The notes below the pieces were generated by a model. That model was not told where the DNA came from and searched no databases. It saw only the letters and a program-made list of their open reading frames with translations. A program made the translations under genes and the position numbers. Source: Rhizobium tibeticum (GTDB lineage: Bacteria; Pseudomonadota; Alphaproteobacteria; Rhizobiales; Rhizobiaceae). From it: a stretch of DNA of 64,000 nt. The stretch is from positions 1-64,000 of the forward strand of contig NZ_FOCV01000032.1 of assembly GCF_900110205.1 (NCBI RefSeq), written 5' to 3'. Positions 6,741 to 16,066 of this stretch are shown one piece after another; the stretch's first letter is position 1; every line of letters starts with the position of its first letter.

Positions 6741-9700
6741 GGGTTTCTACCTTCTTATCAAAGTGATGCAGGAAATTCATGAAGCCGTTGAGATCGAAGG
6801 CGGCGACATAAGAACAGAGTTCTTCCGTAAATGGCTGATTTGCCTCCACCTTGGCAAGGTCGGCGAGCTTTGCCTCGATGCCCCTGATGTAGCCGATCTC
6901 GGCGAGCCGCAACAATTCCTGCAGATGCGCGGGTCCCGGGCTGAGCAACGGCCGTTCATGCTTGGCGGGAGTAGGCGGGGTCGCCTCCGCATAGAGCCAT
7001 TTCAAGCCCAGATGGAGCGCAAGCTTGTCACGCAGCTGCTTGATGTCGACCGGCTTGCCGATTGCATCGTTGTGACTGTCGTCGCTGTCGCGGTGCGCGG
7101 CGGCATCGCCGATATTGGCTGACAACATGACGATCGGAGCGGCCTGGCCATGTGCGCGCAGGCGCGAAACGAGTTGCCATCCATTCATGCCGGGCATCAA
7201 GATATCGACGAGAAAAAGATCGGGCAGGATGCCTTCGATCAAGGTCAGGCAGTCGGCGCCGCTCGCTGCAGTCAGGACGACAAAGTCGAGAGGGGCAAGA
7301 ACCTCGCGCATCATTTCGCGGTGGTCTTCATTGTCGTCCACGACGACAATCGTACGACGCGGCCCGTCGTAACTGATGATCTTCTTCTCCTGTGGTGGGA
7401 CGATCATTTCGCGAAGCACGGCCGAAAGCATAAGCCGAACGCGGAACACTGTTCCACGGTCCCTCTCGCTGCTCACCGAGATTTCGCCGCCGAGCGTGTT
7501 GGTCAAGAGCCGCGTGATCGTCAGACCGAGACCGAGGCCGGGCATCGGCCGGATGCTGTCGGCCTCGCCACGCTGGAACGGCTCGTAGATGCGGCTCAAG
7601 TCCTTCTCGGCTATGCCGCGGCCTGTGTCGGTGACGGTGAAGGTCGCCACCTGGCTGCGGTATCCGACGTCGAAGGTGACGCTGCCCTCGTCGGTGAACT
7701 TGATGGCGTTGGAGAGCAGATTGACGAGAATCTGGCGCAGCCGCTTCTCGTCGGTGCGCACAAATTGCGGAAGGGCTTGCGAGCGCTCATGATGGAAGGT
7801 CAGTCCCTTGGCCTGTGCCTGGGGACGGAACATGTCGACGATCTGATCCAGGAAGTCCTGGATATTGATCTCGTTGGAATAGACCTGCAGGCGCCCGGCC
7901 TCGATCTTGGAAATATCGAGCAGCCCGTCGATAAGACCAGACAGATGCTCGGCGCTGCGGCGGATCACCTTGATCGAGGATTGCCGCGGGGCGGGGATCG
8001 TCTCGTCGCGCTCGAGGATCTGCGCGTAGCCGAGGACGGCATTGAGCGGTGTGCGCAATTCGTGACTGAGGCCGACGACGTAACGGCTCTTGGCGCGGTT
8101 GGCGGCCTCTGCTGTTTCCTTGGCGGTCTGCAGCGCCGCATCCGTCTTCTTGTGGGCGGCGATTTCCTTTAGCAGCAGCGTGTTCTGGCGCGAGGATTCC
8201 TCCTCGGCCACGACCCGGCTGTCATGGGCGAGCACATAAAACCAGCAGACGACACCGGCGATGACCGCAAAGACGAAAAAGACGACCAGGATGGTGCGGT
8301 TGACCACCTCGGCGGTTTCCGGCGAAGCCGCGGAGACTTGATGGGCGATCATCGCAAGGATCGCACCGACGGCGCTAAGCGCCAGCACGACGGCAATGCC
8401 GTAGCGGCCAAGGCGGGTGGTCAGCTTCTCGACGACGGTTTCAGGCAGCACTGCCTTGGCCACCGTGCCGATCTGGGCATTCAAGCGCGCATTCGGCTTG
8501 CACATATCGTGGCAACGGCTGTCGAGCGAACAGCAGAGCGAGCAGATCGGTGCCGCGTAGGCCGGGCACCAGGCCATGTCCTCCGGCTCGAAGGGATGCT
8601 CGCAGACGGAGCAGGTGATGTTGGTCAGGTTCTTCCAACTGTGGCGCGGCTTGCCCGCGAGGTAGAACTTGCCCTTCGTACCCCAGGCGATCAGCGGCGA
8701 GGCAATCAGCGCGACAACGAGACTGATGTAGGGCGCCAGCGACGCGGCGACGGAGCCGAACACGCCGAAATGCGCAATCAAAGCGATGCCGGCCGACAGC
8801 GCCATGGCGCCAAGGCCGACCGGGTTGATATCGTAGAGGTGGGCGCGCTTGAATTCGATGCCGGGAGGGGCGAGGCCAAGCGGCTTGTTGATGAAGAGAT
8901 CGGCTGAAATCGTGCAAAGCCATGCCATGGCGATAATCGAAAAGATGCCCAGGGTCTCCTCGAGCAGCGTGTAGATGCCAAGCTCCATCAGGAGCAGCGC
9001 AATCGCCACGTTGAAAATGAGCCAGATGACGCGGCCAGGATGGCTGTGCGTCAGGCGTGAGAAGAAGTTCGACCAGGCGAGCGATCCGGCATAGGCATTC
9101 ATCACATTGATCTTCAGCTGCGAGACCACCACGAAGGCGGCCATCAGCAGCAATGCGGCATTGTGCCAGGGGATCATGTAGCCGAAGGCCGTCAGGTACA
9201 TTTGTGCCGGATCGGCGGCGCGATCGACCGGTACGCCCGAGGCGAACGTCAGGACGACCAGAAAGGAACCCGCAAGCAGTTTCGGCGCTCCGATGATCAC
9301 CCAGCCTGGACCAGCAAGGAAGACGGCCAGGCGATGGCGCCAGTTGCGCTGCTTTTCCGGCGGCAGGAAGCGCAGGAAGTCGGCCTGCTCGCCGATCTGC
9401 GACATCAGCGCCAGGATGACAGCGGAAGCTGCGCCGAACTCTACGAGATCGAAGGACGCGACAGTGCCCGGGGGGCCGGAGGCGTGGCGGATGCCAGCAA
9501 AGGCCCGCCAGAGATCGAACTTCTCCCAGTCCATCACGGCAATAAAAATGAAGGGAAGAACGTTGAGTACGATCCAGAACGGCTGTGTGAGCAGTTGAAA
9601 CCGGCTGATAAGGCGGACGCCGTGCGTTACCAGCGGAATGACCATGACGGCGCTGATGATGTAGCTAATCCAGAGCGGGATGCCGAGCGTCAGCTCCAGC

Positions 9701-10119
9701 GCACCCGACATGATCGAGGCTTCGATCGCAAACAGCATGAAGGTGAAGCTGGCATAGATCAGCGAGGTGATGGTCGAGCCGATATAGCCGAAGCTTGCAC
9801 CGCGCGTCAGGAGATCGATGTCGACGCCGTGGCGGATCGCATAGCGGCTGATGGGCAGGCCAATGGCCAGCATGGCGACCGAGGCGACGAGGATCGCGTA
9901 GAAGGCGTTGGTCGTGCCGTAAGACAGCGTAATTGCGCCGCCGATGGCCTCAAGCGCCAGGAAGGAAATCGCGCCGATCGCGGTTTGCGAAATGCGCTGG
10001 GAGGAGAATTGCCGTGCGCTCTTTGCAGTAAAGCGCAACGCGTAGTCTTCGAGCGTCTGGTTCGCGACCCAGCGATTGTATTCGCGCCTGACTGGAATGA
10101 TGCGTTGCCGCGCTGCCAT
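6733..10119 (-). CDS. NCS1-transporter-like / Cys-cluster / hybrid histidine kinase fusion, 1128 aa
   Basis: Residues 40-480 are a polytopic membrane domain resembling NCS1 nucleobase/allantoin/hydantoin permeases (LLTRGASFGYIGSTITSLIY, then IGEQADFLRFLP and QLKINVMNAYAGSLAWSNFF). Residues 503-540 hold a Cys-rich cluster (CSVC, CPAYAAPICSLCCSLDSRC, C540) like a zinc or redox site. Further TM segments follow at about 573-630. The HisKA/HATPase kinase spans about 680-900, with His686 in SHELRTPLNAVLGY, Asn804 and DTGRGI 831-836. A receiver at 920-1040 has Asp928/929, Asp972 and Lys1022. The C-terminal 80 residues resemble no domain I know. It overlaps the LuxR regulator gene by 8 bp and is divergent from urtA. 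It probably senses urea or a related nitrogen compound (inference) and feeds the regulator by phosphorelay. Transport activity is possible but unproven. Confidence 0.85.
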   Translation of the reverse strand: MAARQRIIPVRREYNRWVANQTLEDYALRFTAKSARQFSSQRISQTAIGAISFLALEAIGGAITLSYGTTNAFYAILVASVAMLAIGLPISRYAIRHGVDIDLLTRGASFGYIGSTITSLIYASFTFMLFAIEASIMSGALELTLGIPLWISYIISAVMVIPLVTHGVRLISRFQLLTQPFWIVLNVLPFIFIAVMDWEKFDLWRAFAGIRHASGPPGTVASFDLVEFGAASAVILALMSQIGEQADFLRFLPPEKQRNWRHRLAVFLAGPGWVIIGAPKLLAGSFLVVLTFASGVPVDRAADPAQMYLTAFGYMIPWHNAALLLMAAFVVVSQLKINVMNAYAGSLAWSNFFSRLTHSHPGRVIWLIFNVAIALLLMELGIYTLLEETLGIFSIIAMAWLCTISADLFINKPLGLAPPGIEFKRAHLYDINPVGLGAMALSAGIALIAHFGVFGSVAASLAPYISLVVALIASPLIAWGTKGKFYLAGKPRHSWKNLTNITCSVCEHPFEPEDMAWCPAYAAPICSLCCSLDSRCHDMCKPNARLNAQIGTVAKAVLPETVVEKLTTRLGRYGIAVVLALSAVGAILAMIAHQVSAASPETAEVVNRTILVVFFVFAVIAGVVCWFYVLAHDSRVVAEEESSRQNTLLLKEIAAHKKTDAALQTAKETAEAANRAKSRYVVGLSHELRTPLNAVLGYAQILERDETIPAPRQSSIKVIRRSAEHLSGLIDGLLDISKIEAGRLQVYSNEINIQDFLDQIVDMFRPQAQAKGLTFHHERSQALPQFVRTDEKRLRQILVNLLSNAIKFTDEGSVTFDVGYRSQVATFTVTDTGRGIAEKDLSRIYEPFQRGEADSIRPMPGLGLGLTITRLLTNTLGGEISVSSERDRGTVFRVRLMLSAVLREMIVPPQEKKIISYDGPRRTIVVVDDNEDHREMMREVLAPLDFVVLTAASGADCLTLIEGILPDLFLVDILMPGMNGWQLVSRLRAHGQAAPIVMLSANIGDAAAHRDSDDSHNDAIGKPVDIKQLRDKLALHLGLKWLYAEATPPTPAKHERPLLSPGPAHLQELLRLAEIGYIRGIEAKLADLAKVEANQPFTEELCSYVAAFDLNGFMNFLHHFDKKVETLG

Positions 10120-10227
10120 GCGTTCGTGCCAGCCCCTTTGTTCCCCTTGTCATGCGTTCGTAACACGGAACGACACAGGGCTTAAGAGTGTGCTGCAACG
10201 CAAAACTGCACATTTCGCCCCGTCTAC

Positions 10228-10243
10228 TACGTCATATTACGTA
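10228..10243. promoter_or_regulatory. TACGT direct repeat in the kinase-urtA divergent promoter region
   Basis: TACGT occurs at 10228-10232 and TACGTA at 10238-10243, exactly 10 bp apart, on the same DNA face. The inner parts also read as ACGT-catatt-ACGT. The site is about 95 bp before urtA and about 110 bp before the kinase gene, a suitable place for the LuxR-type regulator to control both. Assignment to that regulator is inference. Confidence 0.45.
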
Positions 10244-10336
10244 TACGCTTTCGCAGTGCAGCACCGGATAGTCCCTTAAGCAACAGTTAACTTCCGTTTT
10301 CGGTCTGTTGTCGAACAAGAAGAGGGGATCAACCAG

Positions 10337-11629
10337 ATGAATCTCAAGTCCTATATCACAGGCGCCGCACTCGGCGCCGTCATGTCGGCGACAGCCGCAT
10401 TCCATGGAGCCCTTGCGGCTGACGACACCATCAAGGTCGGCGTGCTTCATTCGCTGTCCGGCACGATGGCGATTTCCGAAACGACGCTGAAAGACGCCAT
10501 GCTGATGCTCATCGACGAGCAGAACAAGAAGGGCGGCCTTCTCGGCAAGAAGCTCGAAGCGGTCGTCGTCGATCCGGCTTCCGACTGGCCGCTGTTTGCC
10601 GAAAAGGCACGCGAACTGATCGAAAAGGACAAGGTCGCGGCCGTCTTTGGCTGCTGGACCTCGTCTTCGCGCAAGTCGGTTCTGCCGGTTTTCGAAGAAC
10701 TGAACTCGATTCTCTTCTACCCGGTCCAGTACGAGGGTGAAGAGTCCTCGCGCAACATCTTCTACACTGGTGCTGCTCCGAACCAGCAGGCTATCCCGGC
10801 TGTCGACTACCTGATGGAAAAGGAAGGCGTTAAGCGCTTCGTTCTCGAAGGCACCGACTACGTCTATCCGCGCACCACCAACAAGATCCTGGAAGCCTAC
10901 CTGATCGCTAAGGGCATTCCGAAGGAAGACATCATCATCAACTACACGCCGTTCGGCTTCTCCGATTGGCAGACCGAGGTTTCCAAGATCAAGGAATTCG
11001 GCGCTGCCGGCAAGAAGACCGCCGTCGTCTCCACCATCAACGGTGACGCCAACGTTCCGTTCTACAAGGAACTCGGCAACCAGGGCGTCAAGGCAACCGA
11101 CATCCCGGTCGTCGCCTTCTCGGTCGGCGAAGAAGAACTTGCCGGTCTCGACACCAAGCCGCTCGTCGGCCACCTTGCCGCTTGGAACTACTTCGAGTCG
11201 GTCGAAAGCCCGGCCAACAAGAAGTTCATCAAGGAATGGCATGCGTTCACCAAGAACGACAAGCGCGTAACCAACGACCCGATGGAAGCTGCTTATATCG
11301 GCTTCAACGCTTGGGTTAAGGCCGTCCAGGCTGCCGGCACGACCGACACGGACAAGGTGCTCGACACCATCATCGGTACCACGGTTCCGAACCTGTCGGG
11401 CGGCTATGCGACCGTCATGCCGAACCACCACATCACCAAGCCGGTTCTCATTGGTGAAATCCAGGGCAACGGCCAGTTCGAAATCGTTCAGCAGACCCCA
11501 GCAGTCGTCGGCGACGAATGGTCCGATTACCTGCCGGACTCCAAGGACCTGATCTCCGATTGGCGCAAGCCCATGAACTGCGGCAACTTCAACGTTGCCA
11601 CGGGCAAGTGCGGCGGCAAGGGCTCCTGA
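10337..11629 (+). CDS. urtA: Urea ABC transporter substrate-binding protein UrtA
   Basis: This 430-aa periplasmic protein has a signal peptide (cut near GALAADD). The LivJ/AmiC-type fold starts DDTIKVGVLHSLSGTMAISE, with AVFGCWTSSSRKSVLPVFEE and LFYPVQYEGEESSRNIFYTG, both UrtA hallmarks. It captures urea or short-chain amides for import as a nitrogen source. An RBS (GAGGGG) precedes ATG 10337. It is first in urtABCDE and is followed by a stem-loop that may keep its message more abundant than the membrane genes. It lies divergently from the kinase/regulator pair, suggesting substrate- or nitrogen-responsive control. Confidence 0.95.
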   Translation: MNLKSYITGAALGAVMSATAAFHGALAADDTIKVGVLHSLSGTMAISETTLKDAMLMLIDEQNKKGGLLGKKLEAVVVDPASDWPLFAEKARELIEKDKVAAVFGCWTSSSRKSVLPVFEELNSILFYPVQYEGEESSRNIFYTGAAPNQQAIPAVDYLMEKEGVKRFVLEGTDYVYPRTTNKILEAYLIAKGIPKEDIIINYTPFGFSDWQTEVSKIKEFGAAGKKTAVVSTINGDANVPFYKELGNQGVKATDIPVVAFSVGEEELAGLDTKPLVGHLAAWNYFESVESPANKKFIKEWHAFTKNDKRVTNDPMEAAYIGFNAWVKAVQAAGTTDTDKVLDTIIGTTVPNLSGGYATVMPNHHITKPVLIGEIQGNGQFEIVQQTPAVVGDEWSDYLPDSKDLISDWRKPMNCGNFNVATGKCGGKGS

Positions 11630-11664
11630 GTGCGTACCACCCCGTCACTCTGATAGCCTGAAGA

Positions 11665-11698
11665 CTTCCGTCCGGTTTCTCTCCTGTCCGGGCGGAAG
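11665..11698 (+). promoter_or_regulatory. Intercistronic stem-loop between urtA and urtB
   Basis: CTTCCGTCCGG (11665-11675) pairs with CCGGGCGGAAG (11688-11698) through 11 pairs including one G-U, with a 12-base loop. There is no U-run, so it looks like a 3' mRNA stabiliser or attenuator of the kind that raises binding-protein expression relative to the rest of an ABC operon. Confidence 0.5.
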
Positions 11699-11828
11699 GT
11701 CCATCTGCAAGGTGCTGCATGGACGCTTCGGACGGCAAAGCGGTCCCTGCATTGCATCGATGCCGACTTGAAGACTGATTTCTCCCGATTGCGCCGAAAG
11801 GCCAACGATAACCGAGGCAAGAAAGCCG

Positions 11829-13448
11829 ATGTGTCGCGCCATCAAGATTCTGCTTCTGACGCTTTGCCTGGCAATGCCGGCCTTTGCGACGGTGCTCAAA
11901 GCACAGGAAGACATTCACCCCCTGATCGATGCGCTCGGCGTCGGTGACTTCCCGGAACGCGAGGCTGCCATCAGGGCGCTCGTCGCCTCTGGGGATTCCC
12001 ACGTCAGCAAGATCTTGCAGCAGCTCAGCGACGGCCAGCTTTTTGTAAATTCCGAAAGTGGTGGCCCGGTTCTCTTGCAGGGCGGTACGGAGGATGAGCC
12101 GACCTATTCCGACCCGATCAGCGGCGAAGCAGTTGCCGACGTCGATCCGGACTACATGTCCAAGGTCAAGATCAACAATTCGCTTCGCGGCGTCATCAGC
12201 ACGGCGATGAGCCAGTTGACCCTGCTGAGCCCCGATCGAGATGCGCGGCTCGCAGCAGCCCAAGGACTGCTCAGAGACGCCGACCCCTCTAACCTTGATC
12301 TCCTGAATTCCGCGCTGGCGGAAGAGAAGGACCTCGAGGTCAAGGATACGATGGAGGCCGCCCGTGCGGTGATGACGCTGAAGAGCGACGTCAACGCCGA
12401 GGACAAGAAAGCGGCCGTCGATACGATTGCCGGGCGCGGAGGGCGCAACGCTCTGACCATCCTGACAACCGCAATGGCAACCGCGCCTGAGGAACTGAAG
12501 GTCGAGATTCAAGCCCATATCAATTCGATCAATCGTAGCCTTGCCCTATGGGATGTCGTTCAGAACATTTGGTATGGCCTTTCGCTCGGCTCAGTGCTCC
12601 TGCTTGCTGCGATCGGTCTTGCCATCACCTTCGGCGTCATGGGCGTGATCAACATGGCGCATGGCGAGATGGTGATGATCGGCGCCTATACGACCTATGT
12701 CGTCCAGGAGTACATCGCCTCCGCATTTCCGGGGCTCGCCACGTATTCGCTTGCCTTTGCCGTTCCCGCGGCCTTCGTGTTTACCGGCTTCGTCGGTCTG
12801 GTGATCGAGCGCCTCGTCATCCGCTACCTCTACGGCCGGCCGCTCGAGACGCTCTTGGCGACGTGGGGCGTGTCACTGATCCTGCAGCAGGCCGTTCGTT
12901 CCGTCTTCGGTCCGACGAACCGCGAAGTTCGCAATCCGAGCTGGATGTCCGGCGCCTTCGAACTCGGCGGTCTGTCGATCACCTGGAACCGCCTCTGGAT
13001 CATCGTCTTCTCGATGGCCGTCTTCGTGACACTGCTCATGCTGCTGAAGCGTTCCGCCTTCGGTCTGCAGATGCGCGCTGTTACGCAAAACCGTCGCATG
13101 GCATCTTCGATGGGCATCCGCACCGGCTGGGTCGATGCCTTCACCTTTGCGCTCGGCTCCGGCATTGCCGGCATGGCGGGGGTGGCGCTCTCACAGATCG
13201 ACAACGTCTCGCCGAACCTCGGCCAGAGCTACATCATCGACAGCTTCATGGTCGTGGTCTTCGGCGGTGTCGGCAATCTATGGGGTACGCTCGTCGGCGC
13301 GCTGTCGCTCGGTGTCGTCAACAAGTTCCTCGAGCCCTTCGCCGGTGCCGTGCTCGGCAAGATCCTGGTGCTCGTCCTCATCATTCTCTTCATCCAGAAG
13401 CGTCCGCGTGGGCTCTTCGCACTCAAAGGAAGGGCGGTGGAAGCATGA
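11829..13448 (+). CDS. urtB: Urea ABC transporter permease UrtB
   Basis: The 539-aa protein has a signal or anchor segment and a periplasmic N-terminal region of about 240 residues with repeating helical, HEAT-like character. A LivH-type permease of about 8 membrane segments follows (LAITFGVMGVINMAHGEMVM, then ERLVIRYLYGRPLETLLATW). The long N-terminal extension is normal for UrtB and distinguishes it from LivH. It forms the urea channel with UrtC. The last 4 bp overlap urtC (ATGA), indicating coupled translation. Confidence 0.95.
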   Translation: MCRAIKILLLTLCLAMPAFATVLKAQEDIHPLIDALGVGDFPEREAAIRALVASGDSHVSKILQQLSDGQLFVNSESGGPVLLQGGTEDEPTYSDPISGEAVADVDPDYMSKVKINNSLRGVISTAMSQLTLLSPDRDARLAAAQGLLRDADPSNLDLLNSALAEEKDLEVKDTMEAARAVMTLKSDVNAEDKKAAVDTIAGRGGRNALTILTTAMATAPEELKVEIQAHINSINRSLALWDVVQNIWYGLSLGSVLLLAAIGLAITFGVMGVINMAHGEMVMIGAYTTYVVQEYIASAFPGLATYSLAFAVPAAFVFTGFVGLVIERLVIRYLYGRPLETLLATWGVSLILQQAVRSVFGPTNREVRNPSWMSGAFELGGLSITWNRLWIIVFSMAVFVTLLMLLKRSAFGLQMRAVTQNRRMASSMGIRTGWVDAFTFALGSGIAGMAGVALSQIDNVSPNLGQSYIIDSFMVVVFGGVGNLWGTLVGALSLGVVNKFLEPFAGAVLGKILVLVLIILFIQKRPRGLFALKGRAVEA

Positions 13449-14608
13449 TTACGGCCTTCCTTCTCCGGTCTCTCGATCGCAAGATCGTCATTGCGCTCGT
13501 TCTTCTTCTGGCAATCGCCGTCCTGGTACCCGTTCTGAACCTGATGACGGCGCCGACGAACCCGCTGCACATCCCCACCTACATCATGGCGCTGTTCGGC
13601 AAATACCTGACCTACGCGCTGTTGGCGCTGGCACTCGATCTTGTCTGGGGGTTCTGCGGCATCCTCTCGCTTGGCCACGGCGCCTTCTTTGCGCTTGGCG
13701 GCTATGCGATGGGCATGTACCTGATGCGGCAGATCGGCTCGCGCGGCGTCTATGGCGACCCGATCCTGCCCGACTTCATGGTGTTCCTGAACTGGAAGGA
13801 CCTTCCCTGGTTCTGGTACGGCTTCAACCACTTCTGGTTCGCTGCGATCATGGTGCTCTTGGTACCCGGGCTGCTTGCCTTCGTTTTCGGCTGGTTCGCC
13901 TTCCGCAGCAGGGTCAACGGCGTCTATCTCTCGATCATCACCCAGGCGATGACCTACGCCCTGCTACTTGCCTTCTTCCGCAACGACATGGGTTTTGGCG
14001 GCAACAACGGCATGACCGATTTCAAGGAAATCCTCGGCTACAACGTGCAGGCGGACGGAACGCGTGCAGCACTCTTTGCCGCAACCGCGATCTTCCTTGC
14101 GCTGTCGCTGATGCTGGCGTCCGCGATCGTGCGCTCGAAGTTCGGCAAGGTTCTGGTCGGCGTTCGCGATGCGGAAAGCCGTACCCGCTTCCTCGGATAC
14201 CGCGTCGAGCATTTCAAGCTCTTCACCTTTGTCGTCTCGGCGATGATGGCAGGCATAGCAGGTGCCCTCTACGTGCCGCAGGTCGGCATTATCAATCCCG
14301 GCGAATTCGCGCCGGCCAATTCGATCGAAGTCGTCATCTGGACGGCTGTCGGCGGTCGCTCGACGTTGATCGGGCCGATCATCGGCGCCATCCTTGTCAA
14401 CGGCGGCAAGACGATTTTCACGGGTCTCTTCCCTGAGTTCTGGCTGTTTGCGCTCGGTGGCCTGTTTGTTGCGGTCACCGTGTTCCTGCCCAAGGGCATA
14501 GTCGGCACGCTGGCGCAGTATCTGGGCAAGCGCAAACGGCTCCCCGCTGATGCGTCGTCTGCCAAGCAGGAAGACGGCGTTGACGCAAAAATCCAGGCCG
14601 CGGAGTGA
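13445..14608 (+). CDS. urtC: Urea ABC transporter permease UrtC
   Basis: The 387-aa LivM-type permease starts at the ATG at 13445, overlapping urtB by 4 bp. A much longer open frame extends upstream in the same phase through urtB but is only its out-of-frame shadow. Family signatures are LDLVWGFCGILSLGHGAFFA, then RVNGVYLSIITQAMTYALLL and FGGNNGMTDF. Several membrane segments follow and the tail is charged and cytoplasmic. It pairs with UrtB in the inner membrane. urtD begins within its stop codon. Confidence 0.95.
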   Translation: MITAFLLRSLDRKIVIALVLLLAIAVLVPVLNLMTAPTNPLHIPTYIMALFGKYLTYALLALALDLVWGFCGILSLGHGAFFALGGYAMGMYLMRQIGSRGVYGDPILPDFMVFLNWKDLPWFWYGFNHFWFAAIMVLLVPGLLAFVFGWFAFRSRVNGVYLSIITQAMTYALLLAFFRNDMGFGGNNGMTDFKEILGYNVQADGTRAALFAATAIFLALSLMLASAIVRSKFGKVLVGVRDAESRTRFLGYRVEHFKLFTFVVSAMMAGIAGALYVPQVGIINPGEFAPANSIEVVIWTAVGGRSTLIGPIIGAILVNGGKTIFTGLFPEFWLFALGGLFVAVTVFLPKGIVGTLAQYLGKRKRLPADASSAKQEDGVDAKIQAAE

Positions 14609-15369
14609 GCGCCATGATCCCCGATGTCAAACCCAACAGCGTTCTCTATCTCAACAACGTCTCGGTCTCCTTCGACGGCTTCAAGGCACTGAACGCGCTC
14701 TCGATCGTGATCGAGCCGGGCGAGTTGCGCGCGATCATCGGCCCGAACGGTGCCGGCAAGACGACGATGATGGATATCATCACCGGCAAGACGCGCCCCG
14801 ACGCCGGCGAAGTCTATTTCAACGGCCAGACAGACTTGACGAAGCTTGATGAAGCCGACATCGCCCAGCTCGGCATCGGCCGTAAATTCCAGAAGCCGAC
14901 GGTTTTCGAAAGCCACACCGTCTGGGACAATCTCGAGCTGGCACTGAACCGCAAGCGCGGTGTCTTCCCAACGCTGTTCTATCGGCTGTCTGCCGATGAC
15001 CGCTCGCGCATCGATGAAATCCTGGCGACGGTGCGGCTCACGCATCGTCGGGACGATCTTGCGGCCAATCTCTCGCATGGGCAGAAGCAGTGGCTGGAGA
15101 TCGGCATGCTGCTGGCACAGGAGCCGAAGCTGCTTCTCGTCGACGAGCCGGTGGCCGGGATGACCGATGCGGAAACATCTGAGACGGCCATCCTGCTCAA
15201 GGAGATCGCCAAGACCCGCTCCGTCGTTGTCGTCGAGCACGACATGGGCTTCATTCGCGACCTTGGCGTCAAGGTCACGTGTCTTGCGGAAGGCTCCGTG
15301 CTGGCCGAGGGATCAATCGATTTCGTGAGCTCCGATCCGAAGGTGATCGAAAACTATCTGGGGCGCTGA
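14605..15369 (+). CDS. urtD: Urea ABC transporter ATPase UrtD
   Basis: The 254-aa LivG-type ATPase has Walker A GPNGAGKTTMMDIITG. The signature region is LSHGQKQWLEIGMLLAQEPK, where the ABC signature LSHGQ replaces LSGGQ, as usual in UrtD. Walker B is LLLVDEPVAGM and the switch His is in VVVEHDMGF. The GTG at 14605 overlaps the urtC stop; an ATG at 14614 is the alternative start. It energises urea import with UrtE and is followed by urtE after 1 bp. Confidence 0.95.
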   Translation: MSAMIPDVKPNSVLYLNNVSVSFDGFKALNALSIVIEPGELRAIIGPNGAGKTTMMDIITGKTRPDAGEVYFNGQTDLTKLDEADIAQLGIGRKFQKPTVFESHTVWDNLELALNRKRGVFPTLFYRLSADDRSRIDEILATVRLTHRRDDLAANLSHGQKQWLEIGMLLAQEPKLLLVDEPVAGMTDAETSETAILLKEIAKTRSVVVVEHDMGFIRDLGVKVTCLAEGSVLAEGSIDFVSSDPKVIENYLGR

Positions 15370-15370
15370 G

Positions 15371-16066
15371 ATGCTGACAGTCGAGAATGCGAACCTCCAT
15401 TATGGCGCAGCACAGGCGCTGCGTGGGATCTCCATCAAGGCGGAGATGGGAAAGATTACGTGTGTGCTGGGGCGGAACGGCGTGGGGAAGAGCTCTCTTC
15501 TTCGCGCCGTTACCGGCCAGCACCCCCTATCTGCCGGGGCGGTGACCTTCAACGACGTCAAGCTCAATGGGTTGCCGCCCTACGCCCGTGCCAAACAGGG
15601 GATCGGCTACGTGCCGCAGGGGCGAGAGATATTCCCGCTGCTGACGGTCAAGGAAAACCTGGAGACGGGCTTTGCGCCGCTTTCGCGCCGTGACAAAAAC
15701 ATCCCCGACGACATCTTCAGCCTGTTTCCGGTGCTGCAATCGATGCTGGGGCGGCGTGGCGGCGACCTGTCAGGAGGGCAGCAGCAGCAACTGGCGATCG
15801 GCCGGGCGATGGTGACGCGGCCGAAAATCCTGGTTCTCGACGAACCGACGGAAGGTATCCAGCCCTCGATCATCAAGGATATCGGTCGGGCTATCCGCTA
15901 TCTGCGCGACAGCACCGGCATGGCTATCCTCCTGGTCGAGCAGTATCTCGATTTCTGCCGCGAGCTCGCAGACTACGTCTACATCATGGACCGCGGCGAG
16001 ATCGTTCACCAAGGGCTGGCCGAAACGCTGGATACGCCGGAGGCGCGTCGCCATCTGACTGTTTGA
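15371..16066 (+). CDS. urtE: Urea ABC transporter ATPase UrtE
   Basis: The 231-aa LivF-type ATPase has Walker A LGRNGVGKSSLLRAVTG, signature LSGGQQQQLAIGRAMVTRPK, Walker B ILVLDEPTEGIQPSI and switch His region replaced by LLVEQYLDFCREL, where Gln is typical of LivF/UrtE. It is the last gene of urtABCDE; no urease or amidase genes follow here, so urea hydrolysis must be encoded elsewhere. No clear terminator was found in 16067-16286. Confidence 0.95.
   Translation: MLTVENANLHYGAAQALRGISIKAEMGKITCVLGRNGVGKSSLLRAVTGQHPLSAGAVTFNDVKLNGLPPYARAKQGIGYVPQGREIFPLLTVKENLETGFAPLSRRDKNIPDDIFSLFPVLQSMLGRRGGDLSGGQQQQLAIGRAMVTRPKILVLDEPTEGIQPSIIKDIGRAIRYLRDSTGMAILLVEQYLDFCRELADYVYIMDRGEIVHQGLAETLDTPEARRHLTV

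Noticed and set aside
7150..8172. 340-aa plus-strand frame over the kinase HisKA/HATPase region
   Set aside because: Antisense to a conserved kinase; sequence has no domain of its own.
9163..10185. 340-aa plus-strand frame inside the kinase fusion gene
   Set aside because: Antisense to a clearly conserved transmembrane domain; no domain and shadow-type composition (Asp/Arg/Gly-rich).
10232..11431. 399-aa minus-strand frame opposite urtA
   Set aside because: Mirror of urtA codon bias; no recognised domain and no RBS.
12548..13444. Very long open frame running through urtB in the urtC phase
   Set aside because: It is the out-of-frame shadow of urtB. Only the part from ATG 13445 has UrtC content; the upstream composition is Arg-rich and atypical.
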